64,000 nucleotides of DNA from an uncultured Curtobacterium sp. (GCA_913778205.1 CAJYUW010000023.1:1-64000); one strand, 5' to 3'. Shown: positions 52,075-61,736, numbered from the stretch's first letter. The notes: generated by a model from the sequence alone, not told the origin. Numbers and translations: made by a program.

Positions 52075-52530
52075 TCAGCCGACCCGCTTCGCGTAGAACC
52101 GGAGCGTCGGGACGGCGCCGTCCGCCGTGCACCAGTCGGCCGGTCCACGACCCGTCATGCTCCAGCCACGGCGTTCGCAGAGCCGCCAGGCGCATGCCGA
52201 GTCCTCGCTGACGTCGAGGCGCACGTGCGAGCCGTGCACCGACTGCTCGGCGGCGTCGAGCAGCGCGTCCGCGATGCCCTGGCCGCGGTGGTCCGGGTCG
52301 ACGAACAACCGCGTGACCTCGGGCATCCGCCCGGGCGCCGGGACCGCGACGCCGACGTGTCCGACGATCCGGTCGTCGACGACGGCGACCCAGGAGCCGC
52401 GGAGCCCCGTGGGCGCGAGCCACGCGGCGGGGTCGTCCGGCCAGATGGTCGGGTACCCGAAGACGTGGGCGCGCCAGAGGACCTCGACCAGGGCGTCCTG
52501 GTCGGCATCGGCCCGTTCGTGGATGCGCAT
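52075..52530 (-). CDS. GNAT family N-acetyltransferase
   Basis: A 151-residue acetyltransferase. Acetyl-CoA pyrophosphate loop VDPDHRGQGIADALLDAA (motif A), preceded by EVTRLF. Motif B: DSACAWRLCERRGW. Substrate unknown. The ATG lies 8 nt after TAGCGT (52539-52544). Single gene on the minus strand. Confidence 0.9.
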   Translation of the reverse strand: MRIHERADADQDALVEVLWRAHVFGYPTIWPDDPAAWLAPTGLRGSWVAVVDDRIVGHVGVAVPAPGRMPEVTRLFVDPDHRGQGIADALLDAAEQSVHGSHVRLDVSEDSACAWRLCERRGWSMTGRGPADWCTADGAVPTLRFYAKRVG

Positions 52531-52695
52531 CTCGCCCGACGCTATCGACCGGGGGTGCGCGGCCGTCAGGCTCGACGGGCCTTCGTCCCCCGGCGGTGCC
52601 GCTCGGCGAGCGATCGATCCGGCGACCCCGCGAGCCGACAGCCGGGCGCGAGCGGGACGAGCCGGCAGCGGAGCGGAGCCCCGCGGGCCGAACGA

Positions 52696-52740
52696 GCCGG
52701 GCGCGACCCCGCTCGGGTCGACAGCCGGGCGCGACCCCGC
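52696..52740. repeat. 17-bp direct repeat in the GNAT/85-aa gene gap
   Basis: GCCGGGCGCGACCCCGC occurs at 52696-52712 and 52724-52740, and a diverged copy near 52638. The 219-nt gap is otherwise GC-rich without a gene. Confidence 0.6.
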
Positions 52741-52749
52741 CGGACCGGC

Positions 52750-53007
52750 TCAGGCGAGCGGCAGGACCGGGGCCCGGTGGTGGCCGAGCTCGTCGTCGTG
52801 CCAGGGGCGCGCGCCGGCGAGTTCGAGCCCGAGCTGCACGAGCACGAACCGGACGTGCGGCTCGACGTCCGGCTCCCACGTGCCCTCGACGCCCAGCCCG
52901 ATCGTCCCGAGCTCGTCGTCGGCTTCGTCGTGGACGCCGAGTCGCCAGCGCCCGTCGCCGTCGTCCGACACGACGGCCCAGCGAGCGGCGGCGAAGCGAG
53001 AGGTCAT
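52750..53007 (-). CDS. Small hypothetical protein, 85 aa
   Basis: Begins MTSRFAAARWAVVSDDGDGR and contains RLGVHDEADDELGTIGLGVEG and VRFVLVQLGLELAG. Probably beta-rich; no family recognised. ATG 6 nt after TACCGT (leaderless). It starts 27 nt after the stop of the FBP-domain gene on the same strand. Confidence 0.65.
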   Translation of the reverse strand: MTSRFAAARWAVVSDDGDGRWRLGVHDEADDELGTIGLGVEGTWEPDVEPHVRFVLVQLGLELAGARPWHDDELGHHRAPVLPLA

Positions 53008-53013
53008 GGCGTC

Positions 53014-53019
53014 ACGGTA
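53014..53019 (-). promoter_or_regulatory. -10 box (TACCGT) for the leaderless 85-aa gene
   Basis: Ends 6 nt before the ATG at 53007. Confidence 0.5.
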
Positions 53020-53033
53020 GCGGCGACCACCGA

Positions 53034-53516
53034 CTACGCGGTCTTGGCGACGTCCTCGGTGAAGCTCCGCACCCGGCGGAGCAGCGCCTCGCCGCGCATC
53101 GCGATGGTGGCGGGCGGGTTGAGGTGCGGCGGCGCGGTGCGGATGAGCATCGAGCACCCGAGGTCCTCGCAGATGTACGACCCGATCGTGTTCCCGTTCC
53201 GCCCGGACTCCCCGGCGCGCGCCGCCGAGAAGAGACGGACCTGCGTAGCGGGCTGCGGCGAGTGGCAGAACGAGCACATCGCGGCGATGCCCGGCCGGAG
53301 CGACCCCCCGGCCGACCGCACGACGATGCCGACCGGCCGGTCGTCGATCCACGAGACGATGTACCCCCGCCGGGCCGCCTGCGGGTCGCGCCAGCCGAGG
53401 AACTCGCGCTCGCCCCAGAGCATCTCGTGCAACCCCGGGATCGGGAGCTGCTCGAGCTCCTCCGGGGTGGCGTTCACGAACGACGAGCGGATGTCTGCTT
53501 CGGTCAGTGGCTTCAC
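53034..53516 (-). CDS. FBP domain protein (FusB-like treble-clef, EF-G-binding type)
   Basis: A 160-residue protein with an FBP-type C-terminal zinc treble clef: AAMCSFCHSPQ and YICEDLGCSMLIR supply four cysteines. The N-terminus is helical (MKPLTEADIRSSFVNATPEE). The family is related to FusB/FusC, which bind elongation factor G and release it from ribosomes, in some hosts giving fusidic acid resistance. In Actinobacteria it is a common chromosomal gene, so a role in translation rather than resistance is likely. GTG start. Confidence 0.8.
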   Translation of the reverse strand: MKPLTEADIRSSFVNATPEELEQLPIPGLHEMLWGEREFLGWRDPQAARRGYIVSWIDDRPVGIVVRSAGGSLRPGIAAMCSFCHSPQPATQVRLFSAARAGESGRNGNTIGSYICEDLGCSMLIRTAPPHLNPPATIAMRGEALLRRVRSFTEDVAKTA

Positions 53517-53528
53517 GGTTCCGCCACC

Positions 53529-54269
53529 CTAACCCTCCAGCCTGGAGGCGCGGATCACCCCGAGCGCGCTCGTCCCGTCCGCCACGAGCACGGCCCGGCG
53601 GACCGCGTCACGGCCGAGCCGCCTGGCGGCGGCGTCGTCCGCCGCGAACTCGACGAGGACGCGCGTCGAGCGCGCCATGGCGCGCGCGCCGGGCACCCAC
53701 GGGACCGCGCGCTCGATCGATTCGGCGACCGCGACCGCGACCGCGTGGTGCTGGGACAGGTGGGCGCGTTCGTGGGCGACCACGGCCTCCAGTTCGTCCG
53801 TCCGCAGCCGGTCCGCGAGCCCGGTGCTGACCAGCACGCCGCCGGCCCGACCGGGCACGGCGCAGGCGAGTGCGTGGTCCGCCTCGACCAGGGCGACCGG
53901 GACGCCGTCGATCTCGCGCTGCGGGGCGGCTCCCGACCGCATGGCCTCCCGGACGGCGTCCTGCGCGGGCCCGGGCCGCACCCGCACCGCGACGGCGAAC
54001 GCGAGCACCGCGACCACGGCGACGCCGACGTTGAGCCCGTGCGCGGGGGACGCCACGACGTCGAACGGGCCGGTGATGGGGCGGTCGGCGAGGACGACGA
54101 GGGCGATCCCGGCGACGAAGCCGACGACGCCGAGCAGCACAGCGAGCGACCAGGACGCGAGCGCGGTCCGGGGACGGTCGATCGTCCACGCCGAACGGGT
54201 CAGGACGCGCGGCGCGACGACGACGACCGCGAGGGCGAGCGCGATCAGGACGACACCGACGACGACCAC
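53529..54269 (-). CDS. M56 family metallopeptidase (BlaR1/MecR1-like, no sensor domain)
   Basis: A 246-residue membrane protease with three N-terminal hydrophobic segments (about 2-20, 38-60, 78-98), then a zinc peptidase domain with HEXXH (AVVAHERAHLSQHH) and third-ligand region EFAADDAAARRLG. It lacks the penicillin-sensor domain of BlaR1. It starts at GTG 54269, just after the BlaI-type repressor gene (11-nt gap), the standard regulatory pairing in Actinobacteria. Confidence 0.9.
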   Translation of the reverse strand: MVVVGVVLIALALAVVVVAPRVLTRSAWTIDRPRTALASWSLAVLLGVVGFVAGIALVVLADRPITGPFDVVASPAHGLNVGVAVVAVLAFAVAVRVRPGPAQDAVREAMRSGAAPQREIDGVPVALVEADHALACAVPGRAGGVLVSTGLADRLRTDELEAVVAHERAHLSQHHAVAVAVAESIERAVPWVPGARAMARSTRVLVEFAADDAAARRLGRDAVRRAVLVADGTSALGVIRASRLEG

Positions 54270-54280
54270 GGCGCTCCCGG

Positions 54281-54655
54281 TCAGCCTCGGGTGCGGGCGT
54301 CGAGGGCGCGTCGGAGGACGTCGAGGTCGTCCGACGCGAGCGAACCGGTGAACTGGAGGAGTGCGGCCTCGCGGTCGGCGGCGGCGGCGAGCGCGTTCGA
54401 CATGAGGGAGGCGGTCTGCTCCTCACGGCTGTTCGTGGCGCGGAAGGTGAGCGGAGCGTCGTCGTGCTGCTCGCGCTCCACCTGGCCCTTGCGCCCGAGC
54501 CGGTCGAGCACGGTGAGGACGGTCGTCAGGGCGGGCCGTGGCTCGGGGAACGCGTCGAGCACCTGTCGTGCCGTGAGCCCGTCGGGCGCCGACCAGAGGG
54601 CGTCGAGCACCGCCTGTTCGAGCTGCCCACGGGGGCGCGATCGCTGTCCAGCCAC
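54281..54655 (-). CDS. BlaI/MecI/CopY family transcriptional repressor
   Basis: A 124-residue winged-helix repressor: LEQAVLDALWSAPDGLTARQ, then the recognition segment RPALTTVLTVLDRLGRKGQV, and a helical dimerisation tail. Proteolysis by the partner M56 peptidase relieves repression in the Bla/Mec paradigm. GTG start 6 nt after TAAGAT (leaderless). Divergent from the glycine riboswitch; no clear TACA/TGTA operator was found in the gap. Confidence 0.92.
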   Translation of the reverse strand: MAGQRSRPRGQLEQAVLDALWSAPDGLTARQVLDAFPEPRPALTTVLTVLDRLGRKGQVEREQHDDAPLTFRATNSREEQTASLMSNALAAAADREAALLQFTGSLASDDLDVLRRALDARTRG

Positions 54656-54661
54656 GCAAGG

Positions 54662-54667
54662 ATCTTA
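54662..54667 (-). promoter_or_regulatory. -10 box (TAAGAT) for leaderless blaI-type gene
   Basis: Ends 6 nt before the GTG at 54655. Confidence 0.5.
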
Positions 54668-54727
54668 CGACGGCGCTTCTACGAGATGTCGAACCGGCGG
54701 CGACACCTCCCGGAAACACGGCGGCGG

Positions 54728-54733
54728 TATGCT
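54728..54733 (+). promoter_or_regulatory. -10 box (TATGCT) for the riboswitch-gcv transcript
   Basis: TATGCT precedes the first aptamer by about 35 nt; transcription would start near 54740. Confidence 0.45.
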
Positions 54734-54762
54734 CGTCCGCGACAACTGAAGCACGGCCGATC

Positions 54763-54978
54763 ACCCGCCGCGGGAGACGCCGGACCCCGGTTCGCCGGGT
54801 GTCCTGCACCGAAGGAGCAACGTCCCCGCCAATCTCTCAGGTCCAACACCGCGACGGACAGGCCACTCTGAAAAGCAGGCGCGCCCGACCACCGGTCGGG
54901 CGGCGTCTCGCCCACGGTGAAAGCCGACGGACCTCACGGGCCGCGGTGAAACTCTCAGGCCCATGACAGAGGGGGAGT
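54763..54978 (+). ncRNA. Tandem glycine riboswitch upstream of gcvT
   Basis: Two aptamers in series. Aptamer 1 (about 54766-54860) runs from CGGGAGACGCC through CACCGAAGGAGCAAC to CCAATCTCTCAGGTCC. Aptamer 2 (about 54890-54978) has GGTGAAAGCCGACGG and ends GAAACTCTCAGGCCCATGAC, followed by AGAGGGGGAG. The paired CTCTCAGG boxes and their linker are diagnostic. Glycine binding usually turns on gcv expression. The gcvT ATG follows about 50 nt later. Confidence 0.92.
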
Positions 54979-55029
54979 TCCCACCCGACGACGGTCGTCG
55001 GGTGTCGTCGAGGACGAGAGAACTCCGCC

Positions 55030-56145
55030 ATGCGTTCATCACCGCTCGAGGCCGCGCACGAGGCCGCAGGCGCCACCTTCACCGACTTCGCCGGGTACCG
55101 GATGCCCGTGCGGTACTCCTCCGACCTGGCCGAGCACCACGCCGTGCGGCAGGCCGCCGGGGTGTTCGACCTGTCGCACATGGCCGAGATCGGGGTCACC
55201 GGACCGGACGCCGTCGCGTTCCTCGACCACGCGCTCGCCGGGTCCTTCGGCGCGATGCCCGTCGGCCGGGCCAAGTACTCGCTGCTGCTCGCCGAGGACG
55301 GCGGGATCCTCGACGACCTCGTCGTCTACCGCACCGAGGAGCACGTGTTCCTCGTGGTCGCGAACGCCGCGAACCGTGCCGTCGCCGTCGACGCCCTGAC
55401 CGCGCGGGCCGACGGCTTCGACGTCGAGGTCTCCGACGACTCCGACACGACGGCGCTCGTCGCGATCCAGGGCCCGGCCGCCGCGGGGACGCTCGACGCG
55501 CTCGTGGTGGCCGACCGGCTGCAGCCCGAGACGCCGCTCGACGAACTCCGGTACTACCGGGTGCTGCACGCGCTCTTCGACGGCGCGGAGGTGCTCGTCG
55601 CCCGCACCGGCTACACCGGCGAGGACGGCTTCGAGATCTACAGCGACCCGTCCGTCGCGGGGGACGTCTGGGACGCCCTGCTCGAGACCGGTGCCGACCG
55701 CGGGGTGGTCCCCGCCGGCCTGGCGGCGCGTGACACCCTGCGGCTCGAGGCCGGCATGCCCCTCTACGGCCACGAGCTCGGCACCGACGTCCGTCCCGCA
55801 CAGGCCGGGCTCGGCCGGGTGGTCGCGACGGAGGGCGACTTCGTCGGTGCAGCAGGCGTCTCCCCGGCCGACGGTGCCCGCGTGCTCGTCGGACTCGTCA
55901 CCGAGGGTCGTCGCGCTCCCCGCGCGGGCTACGACGTCGTGCTCGACGACGAGGTCGTCGGCACCGTGACCTCGGGTGCACTGTCCCCGACGCTCGGCCA
56001 CCCGGTCGCGATGGCGTTCGTCGACCCGGCTGCGCTCGACGCCGCGTCGTCCGGCGAGCGAGTCCTGCACATCGACGTCCGGGGCACGGCCGTCCCCTGC
56101 ACCGTCACCCCGTTCCCCTTCTACCGCCGCCCGTCGAAAGGCTGA
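55030..56145 (+). CDS. gcvT: Glycine cleavage system aminomethyltransferase (T protein)
   Basis: A 371-residue folate-dependent enzyme transferring the methylene group from the H-protein-bound intermediate to tetrahydrofolate and releasing ammonia. Motifs: [52 protein letters not shown], and ending PFYRRPSKG. First gene of the riboswitch-controlled operon; the H-protein gene starts 4 nt after its stop. Confidence 0.96.
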   Translation: MRSSPLEAAHEAAGATFTDFAGYRMPVRYSSDLAEHHAVRQAAGVFDLSHMAEIGVTGPDAVAFLDHALAGSFGAMPVGRAKYSLLLAEDGGILDDLVVYRTEEHVFLVVANAANRAVAVDALTARADGFDVEVSDDSDTTALVAIQGPAAAGTLDALVVADRLQPETPLDELRYYRVLHALFDGAEVLVARTGYTGEDGFEIYSDPSVAGDVWDALLETGADRGVVPAGLAARDTLRLEAGMPLYGHELGTDVRPAQAGLGRVVATEGDFVGAAGVSPADGARVLVGLVTEGRRAPRAGYDVVLDDEVVGTVTSGALSPTLGHPVAMAFVDPAALDAASSGERVLHIDVRGTAVPCTVTPFPFYRRPSKG

Positions 56146-56149
56146 CCCC

Positions 56150-56527
56150 GTGACCGACCAGACCGCACTCCAGTACACCGCCGACCACGAGTGGCTGCTC
56201 GTCGAGGGCGACACCGTCACCGTCGGCATCACCGACCACGCCGCCGAGCAGCTCGGCGACGTCGTGTTCGTCGAGCTGCCCGCCGTCGGCACCGCCACGA
56301 CCGCGGGCGAGCAGATCGGCGAGATCGAGTCGACCAAGAGCGTCGGCGAGCTGTTCGCCCCGATCGAGGGCGAGGTCGTCGAGGTGAACGACGCCGTCGT
56401 CGACGCGCCCGACACCGTCAACCACGACCCGTTCGGCGCCGGCTGGCTCGTCAAGATCAAGGTCGACGGCACCTCGTTCCCCGAGGACCTCATGGACCAC
56501 GACGCGTACCGGGCGTCCCTCGCATGA
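56150..56527 (+). CDS. gcvH: Glycine cleavage system H protein
   Basis: A 125-residue lipoyl carrier. The lipoylation lysine lies in [20 protein letters not shown]; the N-terminus [20 protein letters not shown] is standard. It shuttles the aminomethyl group between P, T and L proteins. GTG start at 56150; ATGA overlap with gcvP. Confidence 0.96.
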   Translation: MTDQTALQYTADHEWLLVEGDTVTVGITDHAAEQLGDVVFVELPAVGTATTAGEQIGEIESTKSVGELFAPIEGEVVEVNDAVVDAPDTVNHDPFGAGWLVKIKVDGTSFPEDLMDHDAYRASLA

Positions 56528-59466
56528 GCGGCGCGCAGCAGAACCTCCGGACGTCGCCGAACCTCCAGACGTCCTTCGCCGACCGGCACATCGGCACGAC
56601 GAGTGCCGACCAGCAGGCCATGCTCGACGTGGTCGGCCAGCCGTCGCTCGACGCCCTCGTCCGCACCGCCATCCCGGAGTCGATCCACGCCGCGCCGGTC
56701 ACGGACTCGGTGATCCCGGCCGCCGTCGGGGAGACCGAAGCCCTCGCGGAGCTCCGCGCGAAGGCCGGACGCAACACCGTCCGCCGCGCAATGATCGGCC
56801 TCGGCTACCACGGCACCCACACGCCCGCGGTCATCCAGCGGAACGTCCTCGAGAACCCGAGCTGGTACACGGCCTACACGCCGTACCAGCCGGAGATCTC
56901 GCAGGGCCGGCTCGAGGCGCTCATCAACTTCCAGACGATGGTGTCCGACCTCACCGGCATGGCGACCGCCGGCGCGTCCATGCTCGACGAGGGCACCGCC
57001 GTCGTCGAGGGCATGCTCCTCGCCCGTCGGGCCTCGAAGGTGAAGGGCGACGCGTTCCTCGTCGACGCCGACCTCCTGCCGCAGACCCGTGCGCTGCTCG
57101 ACCACCGCGCCGACGCCGTGGGCATCACGTTGCGCGCGTTCGACGCCGCCGACGGACCGACCGACGACCAGCTCGACGGCGCGTTCGGCGTGGTCCTGCA
57201 GTACCCGGGTGCGTCCGGTCGCATCGTCGACCCGAGCGCCACGATCGAGCGCGTCCACGCCGGTGGCGGCATCGCGGTCGTCGCGGCCGACCTCCTCGCG
57301 ATGACGCTCCTCGCGGCGCCGGGTGACCTCGGCGCCGACGTCGCCGTGGGCACGAGCCAGCGCTTCGGCGTCCCGCTCGGCTTCGGTGGCCCGCACGCCG
57401 GGTACCTCGCCGTCCGTGCCGGTCTCGAGCGCCAGCTGCCCGGCCGACTCGTCGGGGTGTCCTTCGACGCCGACGGCCAGATGGCCTACCGGCTGAGCCT
57501 CCAGACCCGCGAGCAGCACATCCGCCGCGAGAAGGCCACGAGCAACATCTGCACCGCGCAGGTGCTCCTCGCGGTCATGGCCTCGATGTACGCCGTCTAC
57601 CACGGACCGGAGGGCCTCCGCTTCATCGCCGACCGGGTCGCCCGCACGACGACGGCGCTCGCCGACGCCGCTCGCGGGGCCGGGCTCGAGGTCGTGCACG
57701 ACGCGTGGTTCGACACCCTGACCCTCCGGGTGCCCGGTCGTGCGGCGGAGCTCGTCGACGCAGCACGCGAGCGCGGCTACCTGCTGCACCTCGTCGACGC
57801 CGACACCCTCCAGGTGTCCGTCGACGAGACCACCACGCCGGACGACGTGACGGCGCTCGCCGGCGTCCTCGGAGCCGTGGACGCGTCCGTCCCGGCGACC
57901 GAGACCGCCGTACGGGACGCGGCCACGGGCCTCCCGGCCGGTCTGCTGCGCAGCAGCGAGTACCTCACCCACCCGGTCTTCAGCGCGCACCGCAGCGAGA
58001 CCCGGATGATGCGGTACCTCAAGCACCTGTCCGACAAGGACTACGCGCTCGACCGCGGCATGATCCCGCTCGGCAGCTGCACGATGAAGCTCAACGCGGC
58101 GACCGAGATGGCGGCCGTCACCTGGCCGGAGTTCGCGAACGTGCACCCGTTCGCCCCGGCCGAGGACGTCGCCGGGTACCTCGACATGATCGGCGACCTC
58201 GAGTCGTGGCTGGCCGAGGTCACCGGGTACGACACCGTGTCGCTGCAGCCGAACGCCGGCAGCCAGGGCGAGCTCGCGGGCCTCCTGGCGATCCGCGGCT
58301 ACCACCTGGCGAACGGCGACACCGAGCGCACCGTCTGCCTGATCCCGTCGAGCGCGCACGGCACGAACGCGGCGTCGGCGGTCCTCGCCGGCATGCGGGT
58401 CGTCGTCGTGGCGTGCGACGAGGACGGCAACGTCGACCTCGACGACCTCCGCACCAAGACCGCGCAGCACGGCGACCAGCTCGCCGCGCTGATGATCACG
58501 TACCCGTCGACGCACGGCGTCTACGAGCACGACATCACCGACGTCACGGCAGCCGTGCACGACGCCGGCGGCCAGGTGTACGTCGACGGCGCGAACCTCA
58601 ACGCGCTGCTCGGTCACGCCCGCTTCGGGGACTTCGGCGGGGACGTCTCGCACCTCAACCTGCACAAGACGTTCTGCATCCCGCACGGTGGCGGCGGACC
58701 CGGCGTCGGACCGGTCGCGGCCAAGGCGCACCTCGCCCCCTACCTGCCGGGCCACCCGATGGCGCAGCAGGCCGACCGCCGCACCGGGGCCACCGCCGCG
58801 GACGCCGACGGACGGCTCGCGCACGCCGGCGGGCCGGTGTCGAGCGCGCCGTACGGCAGCCCGAGCATCCTGCCGATCACGTGGACGTACGTCCGCATGA
58901 TGGGCCTCGAGGGGCTCACCCGTGCGACCGAGGCCGCGGTGCTCGGCGCGAACTACATCGCCGCGCGGCTCCGTGACGCCTACCCGGTGCTCTACACGGG
59001 ACAGGACGGGCTCGTCGCGCACGAGTGCATCCTCGACCTCCGACCGCTCCGCGACACCACGGGGATCACGGTGGACGACGTCGCGAAGCGCCTCGTCGAC
59101 TACGGCTTCCACGCCCCGACGATGTCGTTCCCGGTGGCCGGCACGCTCATGGTCGAACCGACCGAGAGCGAGGACCTCGCCGAGCTCGACCGGTTCGTCG
59201 ACGCCATGCTCGCGATCCGTGCCGAGGCCGCCGCCGTCGAGCGCGGCGAGTGGTCCGCCGAGGACAACCCGCTCGTGCACGCGCCGCACACCGCCGCGTC
59301 GGTGATCTCGGGGGAGTGGACGCACGCGTACACCCGCGAGCAGGCCGTCTACCCGCTGCCCGGCATCAGCGCGCGCAAGTACTGGCCGCCGGTGCGCCGG
59401 ATCGACCAGGCGTACGGCGACCGCAACCTGGTGTGCGCCTGCCCGCCGGTGGAGGCGTTCGCGTAG
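56524..59466 (+). CDS. gcvP: Glycine dehydrogenase (decarboxylating), P protein
   Basis: A 980-residue PLP enzyme that decarboxylates glycine and passes the aminomethyl group to GcvH. Single-chain form with both homologous halves: [18 protein letters not shown] at the N-terminus, [19 protein letters not shown] with the PLP lysine in the C-terminal half, and [12 protein letters not shown]. Length is normal. The GcvL (dihydrolipoamide dehydrogenase) is not in this operon, as usual. Confidence 0.97.
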   Translation: MSGAQQNLRTSPNLQTSFADRHIGTTSADQQAMLDVVGQPSLDALVRTAIPESIHAAPVTDSVIPAAVGETEALAELRAKAGRNTVRRAMIGLGYHGTHTPAVIQRNVLENPSWYTAYTPYQPEISQGRLEALINFQTMVSDLTGMATAGASMLDEGTAVVEGMLLARRASKVKGDAFLVDADLLPQTRALLDHRADAVGITLRAFDAADGPTDDQLDGAFGVVLQYPGASGRIVDPSATIERVHAGGGIAVVAADLLAMTLLAAPGDLGADVAVGTSQRFGVPLGFGGPHAGYLAVRAGLERQLPGRLVGVSFDADGQMAYRLSLQTREQHIRREKATSNICTAQVLLAVMASMYAVYHGPEGLRFIADRVARTTTALADAARGAGLEVVHDAWFDTLTLRVPGRAAELVDAARERGYLLHLVDADTLQVSVDETTTPDDVTALAGVLGAVDASVPATETAVRDAATGLPAGLLRSSEYLTHPVFSAHRSETRMMRYLKHLSDKDYALDRGMIPLGSCTMKLNAATEMAAVTWPEFANVHPFAPAEDVAGYLDMIGDLESWLAEVTGYDTVSLQPNAGSQGELAGLLAIRGYHLANGDTERTVCLIPSSAHGTNAASAVLAGMRVVVVACDEDGNVDLDDLRTKTAQHGDQLAALMITYPSTHGVYEHDITDVTAAVHDAGGQVYVDGANLNALLGHARFGDFGGDVSHLNLHKTFCIPHGGGGPGVGPVAAKAHLAPYLPGHPMAQQADRRTGATAADADGRLAHAGGPVSSAPYGSPSILPITWTYVRMMGLEGLTRATEAAVLGANYIAARLRDAYPVLYTGQDGLVAHECILDLRPLRDTTGITVDDVAKRLVDYGFHAPTMSFPVAGTLMVEPTESEDLAELDRFVDAMLAIRAEAAAVERGEWSAEDNPLVHAPHTAASVISGEWTHAYTREQAVYPLPGISARKYWPPVRRIDQAYGDRNLVCACPPVEAFA

Positions 59467-59644
59467 TCGTCGGGGCGCGCTCGCGCGGACGGACGAACGG
59501 GGCGGTTCGTGGCACGATGGCCACGGGCCGCCCCGTCGTCGTCCGCGGGAGGGCGCATCGTGAGCGGGACGGCGCGTGGGCACGGGCGCCGTGGGCCCGG
59601 GCGCCGTGGACCCATACGCCGTGGGCGCGCTCCAACGCCGTGCG

Positions 59645-59755
59645 CTTGCACATCCTGCACAGGACTGCAAGAGCGTTCCCGCGGGTGCAACAATCTCGCG
59701 GATGTCGCACCGTCGCGCCCGAAACTTGCATCGTCCCGCAACGATCCTGCAAGTT
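59645..59755 (+). promoter_or_regulatory. Three successive inverted repeats upstream of the peptide transporter operon
   Basis: IR1 59645-59671: CTTGCA, 15 nt, TGCAAG. IR2 59684-59712: GGTGCAACA, 10 nt, TGTCGCACC (8 of 9 pairs). IR3 59723-59755: AACTTGCA, 17 nt, TGCAAGTT, with inner TCGT/ACGA pairing. They occupy the 414-nt gap 59467-59880, whose first 150 nt (GC-rich, GCCGTGGGC-type repeats at 59586-59630) show no gene. Confidence 0.6.
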
Positions 59756-59787
59756 GGTTTCCGATTTGTAACCGATCTTCCCTGGAG

Positions 59788-59818
59788 TTGGAGACCTCTC
59801 CTGACACTGCATACAGTG
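59788..59818 (+). promoter_or_regulatory. Promoter of the peptide ABC operon with a dyad over the -10
   Basis: -35 TTGGAG (59788-59793), 18 nt, -10 TACAGT (59812-59817). The dyad CACTG-CATA-CAGTG (59805-59818) overlaps the -10, suggesting repressor control. Start at about 59824 gives a leader of roughly 57 nt. Confidence 0.5.
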
Positions 59819-59880
59819 CAGAGGTCAAACGCCCCGGGTGCACTCGTGTGCCCGGAGCGTCCCATGCACCAGGAGGAATC

Positions 59881-61506
59881 TTGATCAAGAAGCGCGCTGG
59901 GCTCGCAGCCCTCGCCGTGGTCGGGGCCACAGCAATCGCCCTGGCCGGCTGCTCCAGCAACAGCAGCAACGGGGGTGGCTCCGGTTCCGCGAACGCGGCC
60001 GGCATCGTCACCACCAACGGCAACGAGCCCCAGAACCCGCTCATCCCCTCGAACACCACCGAGGTCGGCGGCGGCAAGATCATCGACTCGATCTTCGAGG
60101 GCCTCGTGTCCTACGACGCCAAGGGCAAGCCGGTCAACGAGGTCGCGAAGAGCATCGACACGAGCGACTCGAAGACGTTCGACATCAAGCTCAACACGGA
60201 CTACACCTTCACCAACGGCGAGAAGGTCACGGCCGAGTCGTTCACCAAGGCGTGGGACTGGGCGGCGAAGTACTCGAACAAGCAGAGCGCCAGCTACTTC
60301 TTCGAGAACATCGAGGGCTACGACGCCACGAAGGACTCGGACCTCACCGGCCTCAAGGTGAAGAGCGACGACGAGTTCACCGTCACGCTCAAGTCGGCAC
60401 AGTCGGACTTCCCGCTGTCCCTCGGCTACTCGGCGTTCGTGCCGCTGCCCTCGGCGTTCTACAAGGACACCAAGGCGTTCGGCGAGGACCCGATCGGCAA
60501 CGGCCCGTACAAGCTCGACGGCAAGGGTGCATGGACGCACAACCAGTCGATCAAGCTCGTGACCAACAAGGACTACGCGGGCAAGCGCAAGCCGAAGAAC
60601 GGTGGTCTGACGATCACGTTCTACACCTCGCAGGACACCGCGTACTCCGACGCCCAGGGCGGCAACCTCGACGTCCTCGACGCCGTGCCGGACAGCGCGT
60701 TCGCGAACTACAAGTCCGACTTCCCGGACTCGAACGTGAACCAGGCCGCCGCGATCTTCCAGGCGATCTACCTCCCGTACTACCTCGACCACTTCAAGGG
60801 CGAGGAGGGCAAGCTCCGCCGCGAGGCGATCTCGATGTCGATCAACCGCAAGCAGATCACCGACAAGATCTTCGACGGCACGCGCACCCCGGCCAAGGAC
60901 TTCACCTCGCCGGTCATCGCGGGGTGGAACGACAACCTCTCCGGCTCGGACGTGCTCGACTACAACAAGTCGAAGGCGAAGGAGCTGTGGGCCGAGGCCG
61001 ACAAGATCTCGCCCTACAACGACACCCTCACCGTCGCGTACAACGCTGACGGCGGCCACCAGGCCTGGGTCACCGCGGTCACCAACTCGATCTCGAGCAC
61101 GCTCGGCATCAAGGCGGAGGGCAAGGCCTACCCGACGTTCGCCGAGGCCCTCGCGGTCCAGACGGACAACAAGCTGACCGGTGCGAGCCGGACCGGCTGG
61201 CAGGCCGACTACCCGTCGCTGTACAACTTCCTCGGCCCGACCATGGGCGAGGGGTCGTCGAGCAACTACTCGCGCTACGACTCGACCGAGTACAACGACC
61301 TGCTGGCGAAGGGCCGCTCGGCCGCGACCGTCGAAGAGGGCAACAAGTACTTCGACCAGGCGCAGGAGCTCCTCTTCAAGGACCTGCCGCAGATCCCGCT
61401 CTGGTACTCCAACGTGACCGGTGTCTGGAACGCGGACAACGTCTCGAACGTGCAGTTCGGCTGGAACTCGGTGCCGCTGTACTACGACATCGAGGTCAAG
61501 AAGTAA
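59881..61506 (+). CDS. Peptide ABC transporter substrate-binding lipoprotein (family 5)
   Basis: A 541-residue extracytoplasmic binding protein of the OppA/DppA type. Lipoprotein signal peptide ends at lipobox ALAGCSSN (Cys about residue 24), followed by a Ser/Asn/Gly linker. Family 5 phrases: NPLIPSNTTEVGGGKIIDSI, GNGPYKLDG, RREAISMSINRKQITDKIFDG, and LFKDLPQIPLWYSN. TTG start with the near-perfect ribosome site AGGAGGAA. Most residues match actinobacterial oligopeptide-binding proteins. First gene of the operon; a terminator-like hairpin follows. Confidence 0.94.
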   Translation: MIKKRAGLAALAVVGATAIALAGCSSNSSNGGGSGSANAAGIVTTNGNEPQNPLIPSNTTEVGGGKIIDSIFEGLVSYDAKGKPVNEVAKSIDTSDSKTFDIKLNTDYTFTNGEKVTAESFTKAWDWAAKYSNKQSASYFFENIEGYDATKDSDLTGLKVKSDDEFTVTLKSAQSDFPLSLGYSAFVPLPSAFYKDTKAFGEDPIGNGPYKLDGKGAWTHNQSIKLVTNKDYAGKRKPKNGGLTITFYTSQDTAYSDAQGGNLDVLDAVPDSAFANYKSDFPDSNVNQAAAIFQAIYLPYYLDHFKGEEGKLRREAISMSINRKQITDKIFDGTRTPAKDFTSPVIAGWNDNLSGSDVLDYNKSKAKELWAEADKISPYNDTLTVAYNADGGHQAWVTAVTNSISSTLGIKAEGKAYPTFAEALAVQTDNKLTGASRTGWQADYPSLYNFLGPTMGEGSSSNYSRYDSTEYNDLLAKGRSAATVEEGNKYFDQAQELLFKDLPQIPLWYSNVTGVWNADNVSNVQFGWNSVPLYYDIEVKK

Positions 61507-61563
61507 CACCAGTCTCCTCGTGAGACACATCGCGGACGGGTATCCTGCTCCGCGACCACCGGA

Positions 61564-61600
61564 CGGGGGTCCGGGAGCCCACCAGGCTCCCGGGCCCCCG
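61564..61600 (+). terminator. Hairpin between the binding protein and permease genes
   Basis: A 16-bp stem (CGGGGGTCCGGGAGCC with GGCTCCCGGGCCCCCG, one G-T pair) and loop CACCA. It lies inside the operon and may terminate part of the transcripts or protect the binding-protein mRNA, giving the usual excess of binding protein. Confidence 0.7.
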
Positions 61601-61736
61601 CACCACGGCGGCAACACCTTCCCCACCACCGCGGGCGCCGCCGCCCGCAACGGACCCCCGTGCCGACCCGCGGATCGTCCACCACTCACGACATGAACCT
61701 GAACGACATGCGCGTCCCGGACCAGGCAGCGATCTG

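Noticed and set aside
53034-53516. FBP-domain protein as an acquired fusidic acid resistance gene
   Set aside because: Composition matches its neighbours, and such genes are common in actinobacterial chromosomes; nothing indicates mobility.
54656-54727. BlaI-type operator (TACA...TGTA) upstream of the repressor gene
   Set aside because: Only weak direct similarity (CTTACGA and CTTCTACGA) was seen, with no convincing dyad.
55039-61689. A 2216-codon open frame on the minus strand opposite gcvT, gcvH, gcvP and the binding-protein gene
   Set aside because: It is the GC-rich antisense shadow of well-supported genes; its translation is Arg/Val/Asp-rich low complexity with no domain.
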